DNA from: Photobacterium toruni
GTDB taxonomy: Bacteria > Pseudomonadota > Gammaproteobacteria > Enterobacterales > Vibrionaceae
Direction: 5' to 3'
NCBI RefSeq assembly: GCF_024529955.1
Contig: NZ_AP024854.1
Location: 1,364,001 to 1,428,000, forward strand
Length of the DNA stretch: 64,000 nucleotides
Below the pieces are notes generated by a model. That model searched no databases. It was given only the letters and a program-made list of their open reading frames with translations, and was not told the DNA's origin. This document shows, piece by piece, positions 45,310-53,795 of this stretch (the stretch's first letter is position 1; each line of letters begins with the position of its first letter). The translations under genes and the position numbers were made by a program.

Positions 45310-45519
45310 TTATTTTTTTATATGCTTATCTTCCGAATGGTAAAAATAACTAATTTCTTTTCCGGATAAAATAGATAGCTTTGTAATTATATCTGCTTTA
45401 GGTGATATATCTCCTCGCTCAATTCTAACTAAAGTACTTCTTGATATGCCTAGAACTAAGGCCATATCTTTTTGTGATAGTTTTAATGAATATCTAAGCC
45501 TGAGTATTATTATATTCAT
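45310..45519 (-). CDS. XRE-family HTH regulator (paralogue 1), apparently shortened at an A7 run
   Basis: A 69-residue product in the plain frame: almost only the HTH (LKLSQKDMALVLGISRSTLVRIERGD, about residues 12-37) and a short extension ending KHIKK. The last codons (ATA AAA AAA, then TAA) form A-AAA-AAA in exactly the phase of a canonical -1 slippery heptamer. Reading in -1 after it continues for 28 more codons to 45227 and gives a tail (ETLSLLINQIENNQKL) resembling that of paralogue 2, ending in an ATGA overlap with the next ORF. Programmed frameshifting, a natural mutation or a sequencing error could all explain this. Confidence 0.75.
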   Translation of the reverse strand: MNIIILRLRYSLKLSQKDMALVLGISRSTLVRIERGDISPKADIITKLSILSGKEISYFYHSEDKHIKK

Positions 45520-45961
45520 TTTAAGATTATTGGTTAAAAAACTATTCTTGTATTCTACAATATGGCTATGTTTTTTTTTAATAAAATAATAGATAAATTT
45601 TATTTTTGTATTAAAAATAGTACATGAAAGTTATAGCTTATCAAAAGGTAAATAATTCTTTATAGGTATACTTGGGGGGTGGTTAGGTTGTATCATTTTA
45701 CGTTTTTTTGATTAAATAAACACTATAATTGAATTTTTACTGGCTTATATAGTATGTGATTTTAGCGTTATTCTTAATATGTGATAAAGCTATATTAAAA
45801 GAGTAGATCAAGAAGAATTTATAAATTAACCATCTTGTTTTTAAATAGTCTTATCATGGGTATGTTTTTTTGCTCATTGATATATTCTTGGAGATTTTAA
45901 AAGCGCCTACTATATAAAGATAAAGGCGCTTTGGGGAAATAGCATAGCTATCATACGTCGA
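45520..45961. other. Promoter region of the HTH-EAL cassette
   Basis: About 440 very AT-rich bases upstream of the leftward cassette. It holds the terminator of the next gene to the right (45899-45932) and a G-run near 45673. No operator assigned, and no ORF of note. Confidence 0.5.
45899..45932 (-). terminator. Terminator of the 83-residue gene
   Basis: A stem AAAGCGCCT / AGGCGCTTT with a loop of about 15 bases, 30 bases after the leftward stop at 45962, ending in CTTTT on the minus strand. Confidence 0.7.
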
Positions 45962-46213
45962 TTAATGAGTTTGACGTGGACCTTTGCTGACTAACTCTTT
46001 ACCATTTTCAAAGACAGCATCGCTTACCCAGCGTCCGTAAATAAGTTGGTGTTGGTTATTAAAAACAGCTACAAAGTGACGACCATCAGCATTGTTAGTT
46101 GCCATACCGATACCTTCAACACCTTGTAGGCCAAGGCCGCCATTTTCAACTGAAAGTAAAAAGGTTTCTAGCTCTTCAAGGCTATCGATAACACTTAATT
46201 CATTATTAATCAT
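45962..46213 (-). CDS. Hypothetical protein, 83 residues
   Basis: Not recognised. A short acidic soluble protein with AAAGAGT before the ATG. The first half is helical (VIDSLEELETFLLSVE). Then comes a beta-rich part (GIGMATNNADGRHFVAVFNN, then QLIYGRWV) that looks like a small alpha+beta domain. It follows the secreted repeat-protein gene by about 80 bases on the same strand. Confidence 0.6.
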   Translation of the reverse strand: MINNELSVIDSLEELETFLLSVENGGLGLQGVEGIGMATNNADGRHFVAVFNNQHQLIYGRWVSDAVFENGKELVSKGPRQTH

Positions 46214-46289
46214 TTTGTACTCTTTACGTGATTATATGTTGCGATAACGCATTTTAAGGAAAAATGACCAATTACACTAGCCTACATCA

Positions 46290-46772
46290 TCATAATTGCT
46301 GAGATAACAGCAGTGCTGCAATAATAAAACCATCTTGACGTTGATTATTGCCTTCAATATAAGCATTCGCAATTGTACTGTTATTGGAGGATAACCATAA
46401 CGTTCCATCTCGCTTAATAACAGCATTAGCAACAGTGCCATGATTATCTTGTAACCAAATTTGATTACCGCTGCGTAAGATTGCAAATGGTGGTTGAGCA
46501 CTCGTTTCATTAATCCAGAGCTGGTTGCTTTTAATAACGATAACACCCTGATTATTAGTTAATGCTTGAATGACCTTATTCTTATCCATTTGATGATAAA
46601 TAATAAAATTAGGTGTTTGAGTTTGATTTGTTGGTAACCAAATTTGATTGTTTTTTATTATTGCATTTGGCGTAATACTTTTGTTGTTGCTATTTAACCA
46701 GACATTACCGTCAGCGAAAGCATTGTTAGAACATAGTATAGCAAGCAGTATTAGATGATATATTTTTTTCAT
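46290..46772 (-). CDS. Secreted short-repeat protein
   Basis: A 160-residue protein with a signal peptide (about residues 1-21, ending NNAFA). The mature part is a run of about six imperfect repeats of 18-22 residues, each starting with a x-[IVL]-W-[LI] strand and ending with NA.I or similar: NVWLNSNNKSITPNAII, NQIWLPTNQTQTPNFII, NQLWINETSAQPPFAIL, NQIWLQDNHGTVANAVI, GTLWLSSNNSTIANAYI. Such periodic strands suggest a beta-solenoid or propeller-like fold. Not recognised. The product would be periplasmic or exported. Confidence 0.65.
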   Translation of the reverse strand: MKKIYHLILLAILCSNNAFADGNVWLNSNNKSITPNAIIKNNQIWLPTNQTQTPNFIIYHQMDKNKVIQALTNNQGVIVIKSNQLWINETSAQPPFAILRSGNQIWLQDNHGTVANAVIKRDGTLWLSSNNSTIANAYIEGNNQRQDGFIIAALLLSQQL

Positions 46773-46938
46773 TAGATTATGACCATCAATATAAGATATG
46801 AGTAATATACCTTATTAAGGTTCTGGTGTGATGATCGAAGAGTAGTAATTAATAACTTTTAGTTTCTAGTTTGATAGGGTTATTCATGTTATACAATGAG
46901 GATTCAATAACATACTGGTGACACATTGAAGGAGTAAT

Positions 46939-48126
46939 ATGTCTAGTCATAAAATAAATACTCAACTGATCACGGCTGGACGATCAAAACAATTTGGTTT
47001 TGGGGCCGTGAATAGTGTAATTCAACGAGCATCTTCATTAGTGTTTGATTCTGTCGCAGATAAAAAGCAAGCGACGATCAATCGTGCTAATGGTGAATTG
47101 TTTTATGGTCGTCGAGGCACATTAACCCATTTCTCGTTGCAACAAGCGATGGTTGAAATAGAAGGGGGAGCAGGATGTTATCTTTATCCTTGTGGTGCGG
47201 CGGCAGTAGCTAATTCAATTTTAGCGTTTGTAAAAGCGGGCGATCATCTGTTAATGACGGGGGCTGCTTATGAGCCGACTCAAGATTTCTGTAATGTCGT
47301 ATTGAAAGGGCTTAATGTTGATACAACGTATTATGATCCCCTCATTGGTGCAGGTATTGCGGAGAAAGTACAACCCAATACTAAAGTGGTCTTTTTAGAA
47401 TCACCAAGTTCTATCACAATGGAAGTACAAGATATTCCCGCTATTGTTAAAGCTGTTAGAGCGATTAATCCTGAAACGGTGATCATTGTTGATAATACAT
47501 GGGCTGCAGGGGTGTTATTTAAAGCATTAGATCATGATGTGGATATTTCTGTTCAAGCAGGCACTAAATATATTGTGGGTCATTCAGATGCAATGTTAGG
47601 TACTGCTGTTTCAAATGAGCGTTGTTGGAACCAATTGCAAGAACGATCATATTTGATGGGACAAATGGTAGATGCTGATACGGCTTATGTTGCAGCTCGC
47701 GGCTTACGAACAATGGGAGTGCGTTTAAAGCAACATCATGAAAGTAGCATTAAAATTGCTAAGTGGTTAGCACAACATCCTCAAGTTGAACGGGTTAACC
47801 ATCCGGCATTACCTAGCTGTAAAGGTCACGAATTTTTCTTACGAGATTTCAATGGTAGCTGTGGATTGTTCTCTTTTGTATTAAATAAACGTCTTGATAA
47901 TAATCAGACCGCTGATTTTCTTGATAATTTCAAACATTTCAGTATGGCATATTCATGGGGCGGCTATGAGTCTCTTATATTAGCCAATCAGCCTGAAGAG
48001 CTTAATCGTATTCGTCCTGCAGGTAAGGTTGATTTTGATGGCACATTAGTACGCGTTCATATTGGATTAGAAGATTGTGATGATCTGCTTGATGATCTTG
48101 CGCAAGGTTTAATGCGGATAGCTTAA
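46939..48126 (+). CDS. metC: Cystathionine beta-lyase MetC
   Basis: A 395-residue PLP enzyme matching E. coli MetC throughout: [96 protein letters not shown] (PLP-lysine in TKY), [21 protein letters not shown] and [13 protein letters not shown]. It converts cystathionine to homocysteine, ammonia and pyruvate in methionine synthesis. GAAGGAG lies before the ATG. No clear MetJ box was seen upstream. Single gene. Confidence 0.95.
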   Translation: MSSHKINTQLITAGRSKQFGFGAVNSVIQRASSLVFDSVADKKQATINRANGELFYGRRGTLTHFSLQQAMVEIEGGAGCYLYPCGAAAVANSILAFVKAGDHLLMTGAAYEPTQDFCNVVLKGLNVDTTYYDPLIGAGIAEKVQPNTKVVFLESPSSITMEVQDIPAIVKAVRAINPETVIIVDNTWAAGVLFKALDHDVDISVQAGTKYIVGHSDAMLGTAVSNERCWNQLQERSYLMGQMVDADTAYVAARGLRTMGVRLKQHHESSIKIAKWLAQHPQVERVNHPALPSCKGHEFFLRDFNGSCGLFSFVLNKRLDNNQTADFLDNFKHFSMAYSWGGYESLILANQPEELNRIRPAGKVDFDGTLVRVHIGLEDCDDLLDDLAQGLMRIA

Positions 48127-48136
48127 TTTTTTCAGT

Positions 48137-48170
48137 GAAACGTCTTGCATCAGCATGTTAAGACGTTTCG
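48137..48170 (+). terminator. metC terminator hairpin
   Basis: A 10-bp stem (GAAACGTCTT / AAGACGTTTC) 10 bases after the metC stop, with only a loose T-rich tail. Confidence 0.7.
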
Positions 48171-48782
48171 TTGGTTTTAGTTATTGCAATAATAGCTATA
48201 AATATTTTATGGCATGATCTGTTTTTTATTTACTTCTGAAATATTATTATTTACTCAAAAATAGCTGGTTATGATTATTTCTTATACTCAATATAAAGCT
48301 TGCTATGAAAAATACGGCATTGTTCTAATGTATTATTCTTAAAGTCATTGGAACTTAGTTTAAGTACTGTAATGGAAGCTAGTTCAAGTTTTTTTGCTAT
48401 GAGTAGATTAAAATATATAAGAGAGAGACTATCTACAGAAGAGTGTTAAGTAAGTTTATTTAGTTATGATAAATAGACAAAGGATAAAAAGTAGGGCGTA
48501 TTAGCTTCATCGTGTTTTTTATAAAATTAACAGCCAATGTAATAAAATAAGTCATAAATATACTTATTATTCATTCGATGTTCATTAAAAATATCTTATA
48601 AATAAGGTTATCTCTTATGTGAAAAATAATGAGGTAGAATTTCTTGATTTGTATTTTCTATAATTATATACATTAATAATGTATATAATAATTTTTCAAA
48701 TCTTATTTTTCAACAATTAATCTTGTCGCTAGCCTTATTTAAAGGCAATTTGTCATACAAATTGTTATAAGGAATATTCGCG
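48171..48782. other. Intergenic region and cfa leader
   Basis: About 600 AT-rich bases. In the leader, a 7-bp hairpin (CAATTTG / CAAATTG, 48746-48764) lies just before the AAGGAA ribosome binding site of cfa. I see no other element; ORFs here are below 25 codons without good start signals. Confidence 0.55.
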
Positions 48783-49925
48783 ATGACAAATGAAAAATTT
48801 TTCCAAAATCTATTATCTCATGCTGATGTAATGATTAATGGTTCACGACCTTGGGATCTTCAAGTTCATGATGATCGATTATATGATCGAGTATTAACAG
48901 ATGGTTCGTTAGGCTTTGGTGAAAGCTATATGGATGGCTGGTGGAGTTGTGATGCGATTGATGAAATGATTAATCGTGTTTTACATGCTCGTATTGATGA
49001 AAAGCTAGATTTATCGACTAAACTTGCTGTTGGTTTAAAAATTGGCGCATCAAAAGTAAAACACCTTTTTAATCATCAAAGTATTGATCGCGTTACTAAG
49101 GATGTACCTTTCCATTATGATTTAGGTAATGATTTATTTGAGTCAATGCTTGATAAGCGAATGACATATACCTGTGGGTATTGGAAAGATGCAATCGATC
49201 TAGATAGTGCTCAAGAAGCAAAACTTGATTTAGTATGCCGTAAAATGGGATTAAAACCTGGAATGCGCTTACTGGATATTGGTTGTGGTTGGGGCAGTTT
49301 TATGAATTATGCTGCTGAGAATTATGGTGTGATTTGTGACGGCTTAACATTATCAAAAGAACAATCTGCGCTAGGTCAGCAGCGAGCAGATGACTTAAAT
49401 CTTCCTGTGAAATTCATCCTAAAAGACTATCGTTTGCATAAGCCAGAGCAGCCTTATGATCGTGTCGTATCAATTGGTATGATGGAACATGTAGGTCCTG
49501 ACAATTATCCTGATTATTTTAAAGCGGCTTACCGTTACCTTGCTGATGACGGAATCTTTTTACTCCATACTATCGGAAGTCCAAATTCTAAAACAGAAAC
49601 AGACGCTTGGATTAATAAATATATTTTCCCTAATGGTGTTGTGCCATCAATGACGCAGATTGGCTCTGCTGCAGAAGATTACTTTAATATTGAGGATGTA
49701 CAAAATATCGGCCCTGATTACGATAAAACATTAGTGGCATGGAACGATAAATTTGAACAGAATTGGCCTAAAATTTCAGAACAATATGGTGAGAAATTCT
49801 ATCGTATGTGGCGTTACTATTTATTGTCATGTGCAGGAGCATTCCGCTGTCGTGATCTTAATGTATGGCAATTTGGTTTAACGAAAAAAGGCGCTGAAAT
49901 GCCATTGTGCGTGCGTTCTAATTAA
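48783..49925 (+). CDS. cfa: Cyclopropane fatty acyl phospholipid synthase
   Basis: A 380-residue enzyme that uses S-adenosylmethionine to convert unsaturated acyl chains of membrane phospholipids to cyclopropanes. It matches E. coli Cfa: FGESYMDGWWSCDAIDE, FHYDLGNDLFESMLD, MTYTCGYWKDA, SAM-site LLDIGCGWGSFM, GMMEHVGPDNY, FLLHTIGS and WINKYIFPNGVVPS, and the C-terminal YYLLSCAGAFRCRD. The ATG at 48783 follows AAGGAA at about 7 bases. In many bacteria cfa is induced in stationary phase or acid; here only the leader hairpin hints at post-transcriptional control. Confidence 0.95.
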   Translation: MTNEKFFQNLLSHADVMINGSRPWDLQVHDDRLYDRVLTDGSLGFGESYMDGWWSCDAIDEMINRVLHARIDEKLDLSTKLAVGLKIGASKVKHLFNHQSIDRVTKDVPFHYDLGNDLFESMLDKRMTYTCGYWKDAIDLDSAQEAKLDLVCRKMGLKPGMRLLDIGCGWGSFMNYAAENYGVICDGLTLSKEQSALGQQRADDLNLPVKFILKDYRLHKPEQPYDRVVSIGMMEHVGPDNYPDYFKAAYRYLADDGIFLLHTIGSPNSKTETDAWINKYIFPNGVVPSMTQIGSAAEDYFNIEDVQNIGPDYDKTLVAWNDKFEQNWPKISEQYGEKFYRMWRYYLLSCAGAFRCRDLNVWQFGLTKKGAEMPLCVRSN

Positions 49926-49951
49926 GACTTAAACGAAGATTTGTGATCAAT

Positions 49952-49980
49952 AAAATGCCCTCGTGATGAGGGCATTTTTA
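49952..49980 (+). terminator. cfa terminator
   Basis: An 11-bp GC-containing stem (AAAATGCCCTC / GAGGGCATTTT) with a 6-base loop and a T tract. Confidence 0.88.
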
Positions 49981-49984
49981 TATA

Positions 49985-51382
49985 TTATGCATTAGTTATA
50001 TTGATTGTTTGCTTAGGTTTGGATTTTTTAGGTTCGGGAGTAATAATCGCCTCAATATCGACAATTTTTGAACGACTCATGATGATCTTCCACCGTTGAA
50101 TACGTACTGTTTTATCTTCGTCGGTTTCTTTGGTGATTAAGTTAATTAGATGTCTTTTCTCTACCGATTCTTTGGTGACTTGGCCATCTTTGAGTTGATA
50201 AAGACGCTGTGAACCTTTTTCCATTAATGTCGCAATCGCTCGCATATCAAGAATAATAGATTCACGTGTTTGCTCGTAACCACTTAAAAACTTTGTGGGT
50301 GACATTCTGGTGGTGCTTTTGTAATGTAAAATTGTTTCTTCACGGTGAGAGACATTATGTTTGCGGGTTTTACGAATAATATCCGGCAAACTGTCATAAC
50401 TAATGAACTCTAACCATTCCAGTTGTTGCCCAATAACATTACCAGTATTGGCGTCAAAAAATTGCTTTCTCCAACGCGCTTTACCTTTTCTCATCCAGCG
50501 CCAGAGCATGGTTTTTAGGTCATCTTTAAAGACTTCACGTGCCGCATAAATAAATGAAAGCACGACAATAAAAGAAGCGGTAATATCACCCAACATACCA
50601 CGGGCTTTTATCAAGATTAAAGTAACGAAGATCATCACAATACCCGCGGCAGCACCCGTTACAATTTTACGGGTATTTTTACCCAATTCGATTGTTTTTT
50701 CACTCATGGTGACAGGGTATTCAATTAATCGACGCAGTAATCGCATCTTATTTGACATCCGCGTTGGATCTTGCATTGCTCTGATTGAGTTATAGTTGTT
50801 ATCAGTACGGTGTTGAGATTCTTTTTGACAGATTTCTAATAGTTGTGGCTTAATTTCATTATACTCAGCTCCACGGGGTAAATGAGCGATAAGCTGTAGA
50901 AGCCGTTGTTCTGTAAACCAAGATAAATAGTTATCAATATTCTCGTAATATTTGAGTAATTTTTTATCTGTTGGAATGTTACGACGTAATCGTTTTAAAA
51001 TGCGAACAGCCAATTGCGCCGCTTCTTCTATCTCTTCTTGTTTAGACTCACTGCTATCACCTAATAACTGTTGCGTTGTTTTTTCCAAGGCTAACGCATA
51101 TTGGTAGGCATAGAGACTCAAACTTAAACGGTATTGCTCGATAGACAACTTACCTCGACTTGCAAGGCGACTGTGAACTAAAGGTAGATGGTTTATATCA
51201 CTGAAATAAGTTCGCTTGCCATGAATGGCATTATGATAAAACTCTTCTTCAGAGATGATATTGGCATTTAACCCAAGCTCTCCTGGGATAAATATATACA
51301 TATCAAGCTGTCGATTAGTTGTTTCTTGAATCACATGAGATATTTTGAGTTTATGCCCATCTTTTTTATCGACAGTAATCAC
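49985..51382 (-). CDS. Hypothetical membrane protein, 465 residues
   Basis: Not recognised as a named family; similar proteins seem common in Vibrionaceae. A soluble N-terminal half of about 230 residues is rich in charged helices (LALEKTTQQLLGD, then RILKRLRRNIP). It is followed by two adjacent TM helices (about 245-262 and 266-283; VTGAAAGIVMIFVTLILI and ITASFIVVLSFIYAA), then a C-terminal cytoplasmic part of about 180 residues, basic near the membrane (MLWRWMRKGKARWRKQFF). Both large parts would face the cytoplasm. Single leftward gene converging on cfa. Confidence 0.72.
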   Translation of the reverse strand: MITVDKKDGHKLKISHVIQETTNRQLDMYIFIPGELGLNANIISEEEFYHNAIHGKRTYFSDINHLPLVHSRLASRGKLSIEQYRLSLSLYAYQYALALEKTTQQLLGDSSESKQEEIEEAAQLAVRILKRLRRNIPTDKKLLKYYENIDNYLSWFTEQRLLQLIAHLPRGAEYNEIKPQLLEICQKESQHRTDNNYNSIRAMQDPTRMSNKMRLLRRLIEYPVTMSEKTIELGKNTRKIVTGAAAGIVMIFVTLILIKARGMLGDITASFIVVLSFIYAAREVFKDDLKTMLWRWMRKGKARWRKQFFDANTGNVIGQQLEWLEFISYDSLPDIIRKTRKHNVSHREETILHYKSTTRMSPTKFLSGYEQTRESIILDMRAIATLMEKGSQRLYQLKDGQVTKESVEKRHLINLITKETDEDKTVRIQRWKIIMSRSKIVDIEAIITPEPKKSKPKQTINITNA

Positions 51383-51709
51383 TTTTAATTAGCCCTCCCA
51401 AGGCAAATGCTAAATGGCATAAATTGGTTGTCATTGAGATTATATGAGAATATTTTTTTGTCCATTATTTATAAATCACAATTATTGATGCTAATAGAAT
51501 GAAAAAACATCAAATAATTGCAGATAGGTTGGGCGAAGGGTCGCAACATCACGTATAATGCCGATATCATAAGCGCAACCCGTTCATTATAACGTATTGC
51601 CTAGTCAGCGATAGTGAATTAATTATTGCGGCTAAAAATTTGATTGATAAAGATATTGAACCAACTGCACTGTAAGCGTGTTGTTGCCTATAAAGAGAGT
51701 ACCTGATAC
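51383..51709. other. Divergent intergenic region with a TATAAT -10 element
   Basis: A perfect -10 hexamer TATAAT at 51554-51559, about 150 bases before the CvfB-like start, with a weak -35-like TTGGGC (51529-51534) at a long 19-base spacer. It would give a long leader. Nothing else recognised. Confidence 0.45.
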
Positions 51710-52552
51710 ATGATTAAAATTGGACAATACAACACTCTAGAAGTTATCAAATTGGTAGATTTTGGCGTGTTCCTTAATGGTGGTGATGATTTCGGTAATA
51801 TCTTGTTACCAAAGAACACTGTGCCAGCAGGTACTAAGCTCGGCGACAAGCTTAAAGTTTTCATTTACTTTGACTCTGAAGATGAAGTCATTGCAACGAC
51901 TGATGAACCATTAGTTGAAGTGGGTGGTTTTGCTAAACTGCGTATTGTAGGTGCAACAACGATTGGTGCATTTGCAGATTGGGGTCTACGTAAAGATTTA
52001 CTTATTCCATTTAGTGAGCAACGTCGTCGTTTAGAAGAAGGCGAAGAAGTGATGGTTCGTGTTTATACGGATCGCGCATCAGGTCGTATTGTTGGCTCAA
52101 CTAAGTTCAACCGTTTTCTTGATAAAACACCGGCGAATTACAAAGTAGGCCAAGAAGTACAAGTTGTTATTGCTGAAACAACAGAGCTTGGCTACAAAGC
52201 GGTTATTAATGGTGAGCATTGGGGCTTATTCTTTAAGACAGAAGCATTCGGTAAGCTGTTTATTGGTAAGCAACTAAAAGCTTATATCCAAGAAATTCGT
52301 CCAGACGGTAAAATTAACCTATCACTACAAAAAGTAGGCTTAGGTAAAGTTGATGATTTAGCGGATAAGATCCTAACGTCTTTAGAGATCAAAGGTGGCT
52401 TTATTCCGGTAAGTGATAAATCAAGCCCTGAAGATATTTTCCGTGTATTCCGTACTAGTAAAGCAACGTTTAAGAAAACGATTGGCGGTTTATACAAAAA
52501 AGGCTTAATTGTGATCGAAAAAGACGGTATCCGTCTGAATGATAACGATTAA
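51710..52552 (+). CDS. CvfB-like S1 RNA-binding protein
   Basis: A 280-residue protein with the CvfB/YitL layout. Three S1-like OB folds span about residues 1-65, 70-130 and 140-210, for example YNTLEVIKLVDFGVFLNGG, then GAFADWGLRKDLLIP and INGEHWGLFFKTEAF. A winged-helix C-terminus follows (about 220-280; SPEDIFRVFRTSKATFKKTIGGLYKKGLI). In Gram-positive bacteria CvfB binds RNA and affects virulence; in this lineage the role is unknown. GAGAGTA precedes the ATG by about 8 bases. Confidence 0.87.
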   Translation: MIKIGQYNTLEVIKLVDFGVFLNGGDDFGNILLPKNTVPAGTKLGDKLKVFIYFDSEDEVIATTDEPLVEVGGFAKLRIVGATTIGAFADWGLRKDLLIPFSEQRRRLEEGEEVMVRVYTDRASGRIVGSTKFNRFLDKTPANYKVGQEVQVVIAETTELGYKAVINGEHWGLFFKTEAFGKLFIGKQLKAYIQEIRPDGKINLSLQKVGLGKVDDLADKILTSLEIKGGFIPVSDKSSPEDIFRVFRTSKATFKKTIGGLYKKGLIVIEKDGIRLNDND

Positions 52553-52582
52553 TTATCACTAATTTCGCGATTAGTGAAGATA

Positions 52583-52632
52583 AAAAAAACCGACATTTAA
52601 CTAGAAATAGTGCGTAATGTCGGTTTTTTTAT
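52583..52632. terminator. Bidirectional terminator
   Basis: A 15-bp perfect stem (AAAAAAACCGACATT / AATGTCGGTTTTTTT) with an 18-base loop, serving the CvfB-like gene and the leftward glutaredoxin gene. Confidence 0.9.
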
Positions 52633-52652
52633 GGCTGTTGATTGTGGCGACT

Positions 52653-52886
52653 TTAATCGTTTTCGTGCAACAGCTTTTCGAATTTGGTTATATTCCAACC
52701 CATAAGCACACTATCCCCAATTTTAATAACAGGGACAGAGCGAGCACCTGTTCGACTTAATTCTTTTCTGCCTTGTGGATTTGCAATATCGACTAAACGA
52801 AAAGGATAACCTTTTATTTTCATATACTGCTGAGCATCTTTACAATGCGCACAGTTTTTCTGAGTAAACAGGGTAATACGTTTCAT
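52653..52886 (-). CDS. Glutaredoxin-like protein, 77 residues
   Basis: A minimal glutaredoxin/NrdH-like fold: redox motif CAHC (residues 12-15 in FTQKNCAHCKDAQQY), cis-Pro in ARSVPVIKIGD and a final helix FEKLLHEND. AGTAAT-type weak ribosome binding site. Lies 21 bases after the moeB gene on the same strand, so probably the same transcript. Could be an electron donor or a persulfide/cofactor-related thiol protein; the role is uncertain. Confidence 0.82.
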   Translation of the reverse strand: MKRITLFTQKNCAHCKDAQQYMKIKGYPFRLVDIANPQGRKELSRTGARSVPVIKIGDSVLMGWNITKFEKLLHEND

Positions 52887-52907
52887 AGTTATTACTCCGC
52901 TATTCGA

Positions 52908-53675
52908 TTAGCCACACACAGAGCAGCTTGGTTGCTTCATTAATTTCATCTCGCGCCAGCTCATATTCATTGCATCTAACATCAAGATCTTACCCGTTAA
53001 CGGTGTACCGACATTGGTGGCAACTTTAATCGCTTCCATGGCTTGTACTGCGCCAACAATACCGACAACGGGTGACATAATACCAGCTTCAACACAGGTT
53101 AATGTTTGCTGACCAAAAAGGGCGCTTAAACACTGATAACAAGGTTCATCATCATGGTAGTTATAAACACTAATTTGACCTTCCATACGGATAGCCGCCC
53201 CTGAAACTAAGGGAGTTTTAGTCTCAAAGCATAAGCGATTTAACTGATTACGCGTGTCAACGTTATCACAGCAATCTAACACTAAATCATGGTGTTTTAT
53301 AAGTGGTAATAATTCAGCATCTGTTAAACGTTTAGCAATGGTTTCAACGGTTAAATAAGGATTAATAGCGGTTAATGCTTGTTTAGCCGACTCAACTTTG
53401 AGCATGCCGACAGTAGCATCTGTATGCAACACTTGGCGTTGTAAGTTAGAAACTTCAACTTTATCGTCATCAATAAGGGTGATTTTTCCCACGCCAGCGG
53501 CTGCAAGGTATTGCGAAGAAGCACAGCCTAAACCGCCTGCACCTAAAATTAACATTGAAGAAGCTTTTAATGCTTCTTGACCTTCAAAATCAAATTGGCG
53601 CAGAATAATTTGACGGTTATAGCGCAGCATTTCTTGATCTGATAATTCGGCAGGGGCGTGTTGTTGTGTTGTCAT
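52908..53675 (-). CDS. moeB: Molybdopterin-synthase adenylyltransferase MoeB
   Basis: About 255 residues from the ATG at 53675 (frame open to 53714). An E1-like adenylating enzyme with LSDQEMLRYNRQIILRQFD, Rossmann GAGGLGCASSQYLAAAGVG (about residues 38-56), DDDKVEVSNLQRQVLH, LDCCDNVDTRNQLN, and zinc cysteines CYQC and CSVC. It activates the MoaD C-terminus for sulfur transfer in molybdopterin synthesis. Lies in the same orientation 120 bases after moeA, a classic moeAB pair. The cofactor would serve the molybdoenzyme at 37.7-39.8 kb. Confidence 0.93.
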   Translation of the reverse strand: MTTQQHAPAELSDQEMLRYNRQIILRQFDFEGQEALKASSMLILGAGGLGCASSQYLAAAGVGKITLIDDDKVEVSNLQRQVLHTDATVGMLKVESAKQALTAINPYLTVETIAKRLTDAELLPLIKHHDLVLDCCDNVDTRNQLNRLCFETKTPLVSGAAIRMEGQISVYNYHDDEPCYQCLSALFGQQTLTCVEAGIMSPVVGIVGAVQAMEAIKVATNVGTPLTGKILMLDAMNMSWREMKLMKQPSCSVCG

Positions 53676-53795
53676 AAATGAAAATACCGTTATTGGCTGG
53701 TTATTCGAATACAAGTTATTTGAGCGTAAACTTAAGCATTAATGCATTAGCCATTTATTTATATATTAATGATAGGCTAATGCATTACTAAAAAA

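Noticed and set aside
46277..46546. A minus-strand ORF in another frame of the secreted repeat protein
   Set aside because: Overlaps the signal-peptide-bearing repeat protein on the same strand; the latter has the convincing structure and this is a frame shadow.
48270..48341. A roughly 23-codon ORF upstream of cfa
   Set aside because: No ribosome binding site and no recognisable sequence pattern; likely random in AT-rich DNA.
51580..51677. A start-less open stretch ending in DSELIIAAKNLIDKDIEPTAL before the CvfB-like gene
   Set aside because: No start codon in frame and an upstream stop close by; it overlaps the leader of the CvfB-like gene. Could be a remnant but not supportable.
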